Positions 26,390 through 34,330 of a stretch of DNA of 64,000 nucleotides are shown here, in pieces (within the stretch, counting starts at the first letter, position 1; every line of letters begins with the position of its first letter). The notes beneath the pieces were generated by a model. That model was not told the origin of the DNA, made no database searches, and worked only from the letters and a program-made list of their open reading frames with translations. Both the position numbers and the translations under genes were made by a program. Source of the DNA: Oceanobacter antarcticus. GTDB taxonomy: Bacteria; Pseudomonadota; Gammaproteobacteria; Pseudomonadales; Oceanobacteraceae. The stretch covers positions 1-64,000 of the forward strand of contig NZ_JBBKTX010000010.1 of assembly GCF_044962685.1 (NCBI RefSeq). The letters are read 5' to 3'.

Positions 26390-28315
26390 ATGGCAAAGAA
26401 TTTCGTACTGTGGGCAGTGATTGCTGCGGTCCTGATGATGGTGTTTAACAACTTCCAGAACGTCGGGCGTGGTAATGAACTGTCGTACTCAGAATTTATC
26501 ACTGCTGTTGAAAGCGGCCAGGTTGAGCGCGTTACGATTGCGGGTCAGAACATTACCGGCACCAGCAGCAATGGTGAGTCGTTTGAAACTGTACTGCCAG
26601 CTTATGACGACAAGCTGATGGATACTCTGCTGAATAATCAGGTCAAGGTGGTTGGTGAAAAGCCTGAAAAGCAGGGCTTCTTTACCCAGTTACTGCTGGC
26701 GTCGCTGCCTATTTTGATCATTCTGGCGGTATTTATGTTTTTCATGCGTCAGATGCAAGGGGGCGGTTCCGGTCGCGGAGGCCCGATGGCCTTTGGTAAA
26801 AGCAAGGCCAAGCTGCTGAGTGAAGACCAGATCAAAACCACCTTTGAAGATGTGGCTGGTTGCGATGAAGCGAAGGAAGACGTTAAAGAGCTGGTTGAAT
26901 TTCTGCGTGACCCTGGCAAGTACCAGCGACTGGGAGGCAAGATTCCCCGTGGTGTCTTGATGGTGGGGCAGCCCGGTACGGGTAAAACCCTGCTGGCCAA
27001 AGCGATTGCCGGTGAAGCCAAGGTGCCGTTTTTCTCCATCTCCGGTTCTGACTTCGTCGAAATGTTTGTTGGCGTGGGTGCATCCCGTGTGCGGGATATG
27101 TTTGATCAGGCCAAGAAGCAGGCACCTTGTATTATCTTTATTGATGAAATCGATGCCGTTGGTCGTTCTCGTGGTGTTGGGATTGGCGGCGGTAACGACG
27201 AGCGCGAACAGACCCTGAACCAGTTGCTGGTTGAGATGGACGGCTTTGAGGTTAACGACGGCATTATTGTGATTGCTGCTACTAACCGCCCTGATGTACT
27301 CGACCCTGCGCTGTTGCGTCCTGGTCGCTTCGATCGCCAGGTGGTGGTCGGTTTGCCGGATATTCGTGGCCGTGAGCAAATCCTCAAGGTGCATATGCGT
27401 AAAGTACCTGTTGCAGACAATGTTAATGCTTCTGTGATTGCCCGTGGTACGCCAGGATTTTCCGGCGCAGATCTGGCGAATCTGGTGAATGAAGCAGCGT
27501 TGTTTGCGGCACGTGCAAACAGCAATCACGTTACCATGGAAGAGTTCGAGCAAGCCAAGGACAAGATCCTGATGGGTGCCGAACGCAAGACCATGGTGAT
27601 GTCGGAGAAAGAAAAGACCAACACAGCCTATCATGAGGCAGGTCACGCCATTGTTGGGCGTCTGGTGCCGGAGCATGACCCTGTTTACAAGGTGTCGATT
27701 ATTCCGCGTGGACGGGCACTAGGCGTCACTATGTTCTTGCCAGAAGAAGATCGTCATTCGATCAGCAAGCGTGGTATCGAAAGCAATATCTGTTCGCTTT
27801 ATGGCGGACGTATTGCTGAAGAGATGACTCTGGGTCGGGATGGTGTTACGACAGGTGCTTCCAACGACATTGAGCGTGCGACCAAGTATGCCCGCAACTA
27901 TGTTACCAAGTGGGGGTTGTCCGAGAAACTGGGCGCACAGCTGTACACCGAAGAAGAGCAGCAAGGCTATTTGGGAGCGGCAGGTGGTGGCCAGTTGTCC
28001 CATCTTTCAGACGATACCGCGCGAGTGATTGATGCTGAAGTCAAAGGCCTGCTGGATCGTTGTTATCAGCGTGCAGCGACCATTCTGGAAGAAAATCGTG
28101 ACAAGCTCGAGCTGATGAAAGACGCCTTGATGGAATATGAGACGATCGATGCAGATCAGATCAACGAGATCATGTCTGGACGTAAGCCGAGCCCGCCAAA
28201 GTCATGGGATGACCGCAATTCCTCAGGGCCTTCTGCACCTGCCAGCGAAGAAAGTCGCGATATGGCACGGGATCCGGATGATGATGCAGCCGGAGAAACT
28301 GCCAGCGATCGTTGA
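26390..28315 (+). CDS. ftsH: ATP-dependent membrane zinc metalloprotease FtsH
   Basis: The 641-residue FtsH degrades misassembled membrane proteins and regulators such as LpxC. It has two N-terminal membrane segments (about 5-20 and 98-120) around a periplasmic domain, an AAA+ module with Walker A near residue 192 and the second region of homology, and the zinc protease motif HEAGH near 415. The Walker A loop reads GQPGTGKT, with Gln where most relatives have Pro. The ATG at 26390 fits the family N-terminus (MAKNF); an in-frame GTG lies three codons upstream. A strong terminator follows. Confidence 0.96.
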   Translation: MAKNFVLWAVIAAVLMMVFNNFQNVGRGNELSYSEFITAVESGQVERVTIAGQNITGTSSNGESFETVLPAYDDKLMDTLLNNQVKVVGEKPEKQGFFTQLLLASLPILIILAVFMFFMRQMQGGGSGRGGPMAFGKSKAKLLSEDQIKTTFEDVAGCDEAKEDVKELVEFLRDPGKYQRLGGKIPRGVLMVGQPGTGKTLLAKAIAGEAKVPFFSISGSDFVEMFVGVGASRVRDMFDQAKKQAPCIIFIDEIDAVGRSRGVGIGGGNDEREQTLNQLLVEMDGFEVNDGIIVIAATNRPDVLDPALLRPGRFDRQVVVGLPDIRGREQILKVHMRKVPVADNVNASVIARGTPGFSGADLANLVNEAALFAARANSNHVTMEEFEQAKDKILMGAERKTMVMSEKEKTNTAYHEAGHAIVGRLVPEHDPVYKVSIIPRGRALGVTMFLPEEDRHSISKRGIESNICSLYGGRIAEEMTLGRDGVTTGASNDIERATKYARNYVTKWGLSEKLGAQLYTEEEQQGYLGAAGGGQLSHLSDDTARVIDAEVKGLLDRCYQRAATILEENRDKLELMKDALMEYETIDADQINEIMSGRKPSPPKSWDDRNSSGPSAPASEESRDMARDPDDDAAGETASDR

Positions 28316-28334
28316 CAGTTTCTGTTTGGTTTTT

Positions 28335-28358
28335 AAAGAGCGGCAGTCGCCGCTCTTT
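28335..28358 (+). terminator. Terminator of ftsH
   Basis: AAAGAGCGGC (28335-28344) and GCCGCTCTTT (28349-28358) form a perfect 10-bp stem with an AGTC loop; T-rich sequence follows. Confidence 0.85.
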
Positions 28359-28506
28359 CTGTTTCTGATTGTTTTTGGCTGTTTCTGTTTTTGTACGTTG
28401 CCAATACGGGTTCAGAGGTTTCCCTGAGTCAATTTGCCGTGGTCGGAGATGGACGAGCCGGTTTAGTTACACATGTGTGGAAACAGGATGGTTCTCCGCT
28501 ATCTGA

Positions 28507-29361
28507 ATGGATAAAAACGCAGTGATTCTTCAATGTGGTAAACGCCAGTTGTCCCTTGTTCGCCCGGTGGTGATGGGGATCGTGAATACAACTCCTGATT
28601 CTTTTTCTGATGGTGGCTGCTACAACAGTCTGGAGGCTGCTTTGCGCCAGGCTGCGCGTCTGGTTGCTGACGGTGCTGAAATAATCGACATTGGTGGTGA
28701 ATCTACCCGGCCTGGTGCCGATCCTGTGTCGACATCGGCAGAGCTGGATCGGGTGGTGCCTGTTGTTGCGGCCATTGCCCGAGAGCTCGATGTGGTTATT
28801 TCTGTTGATACCAGTACGGCTGAGGTGATGGCTGAGTCTGCCGTGGCAGGCGCGCATTTGATTAACGACGTTCGTGCGCTGGGGCGGCATGGTGCCATCG
28901 AAGCAGCGGCGGCGTCTGGCTTGCCGGTATGCCTGATGCATATGCAAGGGCAGCCGGATTCCATGCAGCAAGCCCCGCATTACGACTCTGTTGTTGACGA
29001 GGTCTACGGCTTTCTTGAGCAGCGAATTCAAGCCTGTCTGGCGGCCGGAATCGATAGCAGCCAGCTGTTGGTTGATCCCGGTTTCGGCTTTGGTAAAAGC
29101 TGCGAACACAACTTTGAATTGATGCGACGACTACAAGAGTTTGCCCGACTGGGTCTGCCAATCTTGGCGGGCTTGTCCCGTAAGCGCATGATTGCTGAAG
29201 TAACCGGTGTAATACAGCCGAATCAGCGGGTGACGGGCAGTGTTGCGGGCGCGGTGATTTGTGCTATGAATGGTGCCCGGATTCTGCGGGTGCATGACGT
29301 TAAGGAAACGGTTGAAGCGATGAAAGTAGTGTCGGCGACGTTGGGAGTGCTGCATGGCTAG
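28507..29361 (+). CDS. folP: Dihydropteroate synthase
   Basis: A 284-residue TIM-barrel enzyme that joins p-aminobenzoate to dihydropterin pyrophosphate in folate synthesis. Signatures are MGIVNTTPDSFSDGG (near 22-36), DIGGESTRPGA and LVDPGFGFGKS. Length and N-terminus are normal. It overlaps the start of glmM by 8 bp, giving coupled translation. The ftsH-folP-glmM order is conserved in gammaproteobacteria. Confidence 0.96.
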   Translation: MDKNAVILQCGKRQLSLVRPVVMGIVNTTPDSFSDGGCYNSLEAALRQAARLVADGAEIIDIGGESTRPGADPVSTSAELDRVVPVVAAIARELDVVISVDTSTAEVMAESAVAGAHLINDVRALGRHGAIEAAAASGLPVCLMHMQGQPDSMQQAPHYDSVVDEVYGFLEQRIQACLAAGIDSSQLLVDPGFGFGKSCEHNFELMRRLQEFARLGLPILAGLSRKRMIAEVTGVIQPNQRVTGSVAGAVICAMNGARILRVHDVKETVEAMKVVSATLGVLHG

Positions 29362-30691
29362 GCAGTATTTTGGTACCGATGGTATTCGTGGTCGGGTAGG
29401 TGAAGCCCCGATTACGCCGGACTTTGTTATGCGGCTTGGCTGGGCGGCGGGCAAGGTGTTCTCCCAACAGGGTAAAAGCAAAATCCTGATTGGCAAAGAC
29501 ACCCGTATCTCGGGTTATATGTTTGAATCGGCGCTTGAAGCCGGGTTGTCTGCAGCCGGGGTTGATATTGCCTTGTTGGGACCAATCCCCACGCCGGGTA
29601 TCGCTTATTTGACCCGGACGTTTCGTGCCCAGGCCGGGATTGTCATCAGCGCTTCTCACAACCCTTATTACGATAATGGTATCAAATTCTTCTCCGGGCT
29701 GGGACAGAAGTTGCCTGACGCGACGGAGGAGGCCATTGAACACTATTTGCAGCAGCCCATGGTTTGTGTTGATTCACAGCAGTTGGGCAAGGCGGTACGG
29801 ATCAATGATGCGGCCGGACGTTATACCGAGTTCTGTAAGGGAACCGCCAGTTCGTTGAATTTGCGTGGCCTGAAAATTGTGCTGGATTGCGCTCATGGTG
29901 CAACCTATGCGATAGCGCCGGCGGTATTTTCTGAGCTGGGAGCTGAGATTGTTGTGCTGGCCAATCAGCCAGACGGATTTAACATTAATCGTGATGTGGG
30001 TTCGACCGAACCAGAATTGTTACGCCGCCGGGTATTGGAAGAAAGTGCAGACCTGGGCATTGCCTTTGATGGTGATGGTGACCGGGTGGTGATGGTGGAT
30101 CATCGCGGTGAACTGGTTGATGGCGATCAGCTGTTGTATATCATGGCTGTCCATGCACAGCAGAGCGGTCGCTTGCGGGGTGGAGTGGTCGGAACGCTGA
30201 TGAGTAATATGGGCTTGGAGTTGGGCCTGCGCGAGCTGGATATCCCCTTTTTGCGAGCCAGGGTGGGTGATCGCTATGTGATGCAAAAACTGGATGAGCA
30301 AGGCTGGCGTCTGGGGGGAGAGTCGTCTGGTCATTTGCTGGCACTGGATGTGCAGACTACTGGCGATGGTATTGTGGCTGCGTTGCAGGTGCTGACGGCC
30401 TTGATGGAAACCGGTACATCGTTACACGACTGGCACACGCGCATGTGCAAGATGCCGCAGGTCATGATTAATGTACAGCGCAGTAAACAGATAGATATCA
30501 ATACTTCGGTCACTATTCGAAAAGCCGTTGCGGATATTGAATCGACTCTGTCTGGGCGCGGTCGAGTGTTATTACGACCGTCTGGTACTGAGCCGGTGGT
30601 GCGGGTGATGATCGAAGCAGAAACAGACATGCTGGCCAAAACGTTGGCACAGCAACTGGCTGCTGTTGTTGAATCTGAACTGAATAGTTAA
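29354..30691 (+). CDS. glmM: Phosphoglucosamine mutase
   Basis: The 445-residue enzyme converts glucosamine-6-phosphate to glucosamine-1-phosphate for UDP-GlcNAc and cell-wall synthesis. It begins RQYFGTDGIRG, has the active-site phosphoserine S101 in ISASHNPYYDNG, a metal loop FDGDGDRVV, a GGESSGH sugar motif and a C-terminal RPSGTEPVVRVM phosphate site. It overlaps folP and precedes tpiA by 126 bp. Confidence 0.97.
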   Translation: MARQYFGTDGIRGRVGEAPITPDFVMRLGWAAGKVFSQQGKSKILIGKDTRISGYMFESALEAGLSAAGVDIALLGPIPTPGIAYLTRTFRAQAGIVISASHNPYYDNGIKFFSGLGQKLPDATEEAIEHYLQQPMVCVDSQQLGKAVRINDAAGRYTEFCKGTASSLNLRGLKIVLDCAHGATYAIAPAVFSELGAEIVVLANQPDGFNINRDVGSTEPELLRRRVLEESADLGIAFDGDGDRVVMVDHRGELVDGDQLLYIMAVHAQQSGRLRGGVVGTLMSNMGLELGLRELDIPFLRARVGDRYVMQKLDEQGWRLGGESSGHLLALDVQTTGDGIVAALQVLTALMETGTSLHDWHTRMCKMPQVMINVQRSKQIDINTSVTIRKAVADIESTLSGRGRVLLRPSGTEPVVRVMIEAETDMLAKTLAQQLAAVVESELNS

Positions 30692-30817
30692 AGCGGACTG
30701 AATGGTTGAACGGACTGCTTGTTGGGTGGCCGGAGTGAACGGGTGAATGTGCGCTTCGGCTTGTTTCGCGGACGCTTCTTGGATAGTATCTGCGCTCTTT
30801 GAATTTGGGAGTAGCCC

Positions 30818-31558
30818 GTGCGTCGCTTGATGATTGCCGGTAACTGGAAAATGAACGCTGCGAGCGACACAACGGCTGCATGGCTTGATGCCGTTGTCGC
30901 AGTGAATGCACCGGAGCGCGATCTGGTGGTGTGTCCGCCGTTTCCGTATCTGGGTCAGGTGGTTGCAGGGCTTGAACAAAGTCAGCTCCAGGTGGGTGCG
31001 CAGAATTGTGCCAGCGAAGATGGCGGTGCTTATACCGGTGAGGTGTCTGTCGCCATGCTCGCTGACGTAGGCTGCCAGTACGTTATTGTTGGCCACTCCG
31101 AGCGTCGTGCACTGTATGCTGAAAGCAACGAGCTGGTACTGGCGAAAACGCGCCGTGTACTGACGGCTGGTCTGAAAGCGATTGTCTGTGTTGGTGAAAC
31201 ACTGTCCGAACGCCAGGCGGGTCATGCTGAACAGGTTGTTGGCCAGCAGTTGTCGCTGCTGCTTTCGGAGCTGAACACCACGGAATGGCAAGCGGTGATT
31301 ATTGCCTATGAACCAGTCTGGGCTATCGGTACTGGCGAAACGGCAACGCCGGAGCAAGCTCAGGCGGTGCATCACTTTATTCGCAGTCAGCTGGCGGCTC
31401 GTGATGTTGGCTTGGCCGAAGCGACTCAAATTCTCTACGGCGGCAGCGTAAAAGCAGATAATGCCCGAGAATTGTTTTCTCAACCTGATATCGATGGCGG
31501 TCTGGTGGGCGGTGCTTCACTGGATGCTGACCAATTTCTGAAAATCTGCACGGCTTAG
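30818..31558 (+). CDS. tpiA: Triosephosphate isomerase
   Basis: The 246-residue glycolytic enzyme interconverts glyceraldehyde-3-phosphate and dihydroxyacetone phosphate. Catalytic residues are visible: K11 (AGNWKMN), H93 (VGHSERR) and E165 (YEPVWAIGTG), with the phosphate loop YGGSVK near the end. The start is a GTG at 30818, supported by GGGAG six bases upstream. secG follows by 6 bp. Confidence 0.97.
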   Translation: MRRLMIAGNWKMNAASDTTAAWLDAVVAVNAPERDLVVCPPFPYLGQVVAGLEQSQLQVGAQNCASEDGGAYTGEVSVAMLADVGCQYVIVGHSERRALYAESNELVLAKTRRVLTAGLKAIVCVGETLSERQAGHAEQVVGQQLSLLLSELNTTEWQAVIIAYEPVWAIGTGETATPEQAQAVHHFIRSQLAARDVGLAEATQILYGGSVKADNARELFSQPDIDGGLVGGASLDADQFLKICTA

Positions 31559-31564
31559 GAAAGT

Positions 31565-31954
31565 ATGGAATCTATCATTCTCGTTGTTCATATCCTGTTG
31601 GCACTTGGTATCGTTGGTTTTGTGATGTTGCAGCAAGGCAAAGGCGCTGATGCTGGTGCTTCGTTTGGTGCTGGCGCGTCGCAAACGGTTTTTGGCAGCA
31701 GCGGCTCAGGCAATTTTCTCAGTCATACGACGGCCTACCTGGCGGCGGCTTTTTTTGTTACCAGTCTAGGATTGGGTATTTATGCCAAGCAAAAGGCTGA
31801 TAGTGTGGCAAATATTGGTATTCCTGCTCAGGAAGTGATTGAAAAGCTTGAGAAAGATACCCCACTTGTGGAAGAATACGCGCCTGCTTTGGATGCACCT
31901 GAATTAGATGCATCTTCGACCGATGAGCCTGTGGTTGAACAAACCAACCAGTAG
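31565..31954 (+). CDS. secG: Preprotein translocase subunit SecG
   Basis: A 129-residue inner-membrane protein that assists SecYE in protein export. It has two membrane helices (about 3-20 and 55-72) separated by the Gly-rich segment GADAGASFGAGASQTVFGSSG typical of SecG, and an acidic C-terminal tail rich in Glu, Asp and Pro. It is followed after 22 bp by tRNA-Leu, the conserved gammaproteobacterial order. Confidence 0.95.
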   Translation: MESIILVVHILLALGIVGFVMLQQGKGADAGASFGAGASQTVFGSSGSGNFLSHTTAYLAAAFFVTSLGLGIYAKQKADSVANIGIPAQEVIEKLEKDTPLVEEYAPALDAPELDASSTDEPVVEQTNQ

Positions 31955-31976
31955 GCTCATTTGGCCAAGTCTTGAT

Positions 31977-32062
31977 GCGGATGTGGTGGAATTGGTAGAC
32001 ACGCCATCTTGAGGGGGTGGTGAGCAATGCTCGTGCGAGTTCGAGTCTCGCTATCCGCACCA
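31977..32062 (+). tRNA. tRNA-Leu (GAG)
   Basis: An 86-nt class II tRNA. The acceptor stem GCGGATG pairs with TATCCGC (one G-T wobble), followed by discriminator A and an encoded CCA. The anticodon loop is TTGAGGG with anticodon GAG at 32011-32013, between stems CCATC and GGTGG. The long variable arm (GAGC/GCTC) and a T stem GCGAG/CTCGC are typical of leucine tRNAs. Confidence 0.97.
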
Positions 32063-32076
32063 ACCCAGCTTTAGTG

Positions 32077-32101
32077 AAAAAGCGATGCTGTTCGCTTTTT
32101 T
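32077..32101 (+). terminator. Terminator after tRNA-Leu
   Basis: AAAAAGCG (32077-32084) pairs with CGCTTTTT (32093-32100) and ends in a T-run, closing the secG-tRNA-Leu transcript. Confidence 0.8.
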
Positions 32102-32120
32102 GGTCTGAACGCCCTATAAT
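32092..32120 (+). promoter_or_regulatory. Probable promoter of the rimP-nusA-infB operon
   Basis: A consensus -10 TATAAT lies at 32115-32120. The -35 at about 32092-32097 (TCGCTT) is poor, so an activator or extended contacts may be needed. Transcription would begin near 32127, just before the first attenuator-like hairpin. Confidence 0.5.
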
Positions 32121-32142
32121 GCGTCGGCCTTAAGCTGTCCCC

Positions 32143-32167
32143 AAGCCCCTCATGTCAGGGGCTTTTT
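32143..32167 (+). terminator. First attenuator-like terminator in the rimP leader
   Basis: AAGCCCCT (32143-32150) and AGGGGCTT (32157-32164) make an 8-bp stem with loop CATGTC and a following T-run. It lies within 20-40 bases of the predicted transcription start, so it would act on the operon's own transcript. Confidence 0.75.
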
Positions 32168-32280
32168 AGTAGCTGTCGTCACCGTCAGATGCTGTCTGGT
32201 GACGAATGCCGGAAGATTGGTATCGTTCGGCGTAAAGATTTGGCAGATCTGTTGTCTGGTAGTCAGGCAGCAATATCGGG

Positions 32281-32304
32281 CTGGGCACTAGGTGCCCAGT
32301 TTTT
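32281..32304 (+). terminator. Second attenuator-like terminator in the rimP leader
   Basis: CTGGGCAC (32281-32288) and GTGCCCAG (32292-32299) form a perfect stem with a 3-base loop, followed by TTTTT. It ends only 22 bases before the rimP start. With the first hairpin it matches the arrangement of leader terminators upstream of rimP-nusA in E. coli, where NusA level affects read-through. Confidence 0.75.
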
Positions 32305-32325
32305 GTTTCTGAGAGGTGAAAAATA

Positions 32326-32784
32326 TTGGCACGTGACGCCCGCTTGCTGGAAATGTTGGCTCCCGTTGTTGAATCAATGGGCTTTGTCTTCTGGGGTCTT
32401 GAGCTTGTTGCTCAGGGACGCCATGCGTTGTTGCGGGTGTATATTGACCATGCAGACGGGATTACTGTCGACAATTGCGCGGACGTCAGTCGTCAGATTG
32501 GCAGTGTGCTGGATGTAGAAGACCCGATTTCCCAGGATTACACTCTGGAAGTGTCTTCCCCCGGCATGGATCGTCCCCTGTTTACCATGGATCAATACAC
32601 GCAGTCGGTTGGTGAAATGATCGAATTACGTCTGCGTATGCCTTTTGATGGACGCCGCAAATTCAAAGGACGTCTTCAGGGCATGGAGGAGCAGGATCTT
32701 GTTTTGCTGGTCGATGACCACGAATACCTGCTGCCTGTCGAGCTGATTGAAAAAGCTCATATTGTTCCCAATTTTGATAACTAA
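32326..32784 (+). CDS. rimP: Ribosome maturation factor RimP
   Basis: The 152-residue RimP helps 30S subunit maturation. The typical motifs GLELVAQGRHALLRVYID, DCADVSRQIGSVLDVEDP and LEVSSPGMDRPLF are present. The start is a TTG at 32326, with GAGAGG nine bases before it; no in-frame ATG fits the family N-terminus. It heads the rimP-nusA-infB group. Confidence 0.95.
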   Translation: MARDARLLEMLAPVVESMGFVFWGLELVAQGRHALLRVYIDHADGITVDNCADVSRQIGSVLDVEDPISQDYTLEVSSPGMDRPLFTMDQYTQSVGEMIELRLRMPFDGRRKFKGRLQGMEEQDLVLLVDDHEYLLPVELIEKAHIVPNFDN

Positions 32785-32806
32785 GGTTGCATAGCGAGGC
32801 TGGAAG

Positions 32807-34303
32807 ATGAGTAAAGAAATTCTCCTGGTCGCGGAAGCGGTTTCCAACGAAAAAGGCGTATCGCGAGACGTTATTTTTGAGGCCATCGAATCGGCATTGG
32901 CCGCCGCCGCGAAGAAACGCTACGAAGATGAAGAAGCGACAATTCGGGTTGATATTGATCGCAAGACGGGTGACTACGATACTTATCGTAGCTGGCTGGT
33001 CGTGAGCAACGATGTGGTGCCAGGCCTGGGGGACGAGTTGACCTTGCAGGAAGCGCATGACATCGACATCAACCTCCAGCCCGGTGACACCTACGAAGTT
33101 CAGGTTGATAATCCGGATTTTGGTCGTATTGCAGCTCAGGCTGCCAAACAGATTATTGTTCAGAAAGTACGTGAAGCTGAACGCGCCCAGATTGTTGAGC
33201 AATATCAGCACCGGGTGGGCGAAATTGTTAACGGCACCGTTAAAAAAGTGACCCGCGACAACGTTATTGTTGATCTTGGCAATAACGCTGAAGGCTTGCT
33301 GCCGAAAGACCAGCTGATTGGCCGGGAAATCATGCGCATGGGGGATAGGGTACGCGCTATTCTGCATGCCGTTCGCCCTGAAAATCGTGGCCCCCAGCTG
33401 ATGCTGAGTCGTACCATTTCAGAAATGCTGATCGAACTGTTCCGCATCGAAGTACCTGAAATTGCAGAAGAAGTGATCGAAATCAAGGGAGCTTCTCGTG
33501 ATCCCGGTTCGCGCGCCAAAATTGCAGTAAAAACCAACGACAAGCGAATTGATCCAGTCGGGGCCTGTGTTGGCATGCGCGGAGCGCGTGTGCAGGCGGT
33601 GACCAACGAACTGGGTGGCAGTGAGCGTATTGATATCGTGCTCTGGGATGATAATCCGGCGCAGCTGGTCATCAACGCTATGGCTCCTGCCGACGTTGCC
33701 TCCATCGTTATGGATGAAGAAACCAATACAATGGACGTGGCGGTAGAAAACGACAACCTGGCCCAAGCGATCGGTCGTGGCGGACAGAATGTCCGCCTGG
33801 CATCGGAGCTGACGGGCTGGACAATCAATGTCATGACGATCGAAGATGCTGCCGCCAAGCAGAATCAGGAAGCGTCGGCTTACATTGATAACTTCATTAA
33901 CGCACTCGACATCGATGAAGACTTTGCGGTGTTGCTGGTTGAAGAAGGCTTTACCACGCTGGAAGAGATTGCCTACATCCCGATTGACGAGATGCTGGAA
34001 ATCGAAGAGCTGGATGAAGATATGGTAAATGAACTCCGTACTCGCGCCAAAGACGTGCTGCTGACCCGGGCAATTGCCTCGGAAGAGAAGCTCGAACAGT
34101 CGCAGCCAGCAGCAGACCTGCTGGAAATGGAGGGCATGGAAAAACACCTGGCACTGGTATTGGCCAGTAAAGGTATCTGTACGATGGAAGATCTTGCCGA
34201 GCAATCCATTGACGACCTGATGGACATTGAGGATATGACCGAGGAGAAAGCGGCGGACCTCATCATGACCGCACGCAAGCCCTGGTTTGAGGGCAATGAT
34301 TAA
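32807..34303 (+). CDS. nusA: Transcription termination/antitermination factor NusA
   Basis: The 498-residue NusA controls RNA polymerase pausing, termination and antitermination. Order of parts: N-terminal polymerase-binding domain (1-130), S1 domain (about 135-200, GEIVNGTVKKV), two KH domains (200-345, DPVGACVGMRGARVQ and GRGGQNVRLASELTG), and two acidic C-terminal repeats (about 360-498), as in E. coli. It starts 22 bp after rimP and is likely subject to feedback through the leader hairpins. Confidence 0.97.
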   Translation: MSKEILLVAEAVSNEKGVSRDVIFEAIESALAAAAKKRYEDEEATIRVDIDRKTGDYDTYRSWLVVSNDVVPGLGDELTLQEAHDIDINLQPGDTYEVQVDNPDFGRIAAQAAKQIIVQKVREAERAQIVEQYQHRVGEIVNGTVKKVTRDNVIVDLGNNAEGLLPKDQLIGREIMRMGDRVRAILHAVRPENRGPQLMLSRTISEMLIELFRIEVPEIAEEVIEIKGASRDPGSRAKIAVKTNDKRIDPVGACVGMRGARVQAVTNELGGSERIDIVLWDDNPAQLVINAMAPADVASIVMDEETNTMDVAVENDNLAQAIGRGGQNVRLASELTGWTINVMTIEDAAAKQNQEASAYIDNFINALDIDEDFAVLLVEEGFTTLEEIAYIPIDEMLEIEELDEDMVNELRTRAKDVLLTRAIASEEKLEQSQPAADLLEMEGMEKHLALVLASKGICTMEDLAEQSIDDLMDIEDMTEEKAADLIMTARKPWFEGND

Positions 34304-34330
34304 TCTACTCACTCGGCATAGGAGAAACGT

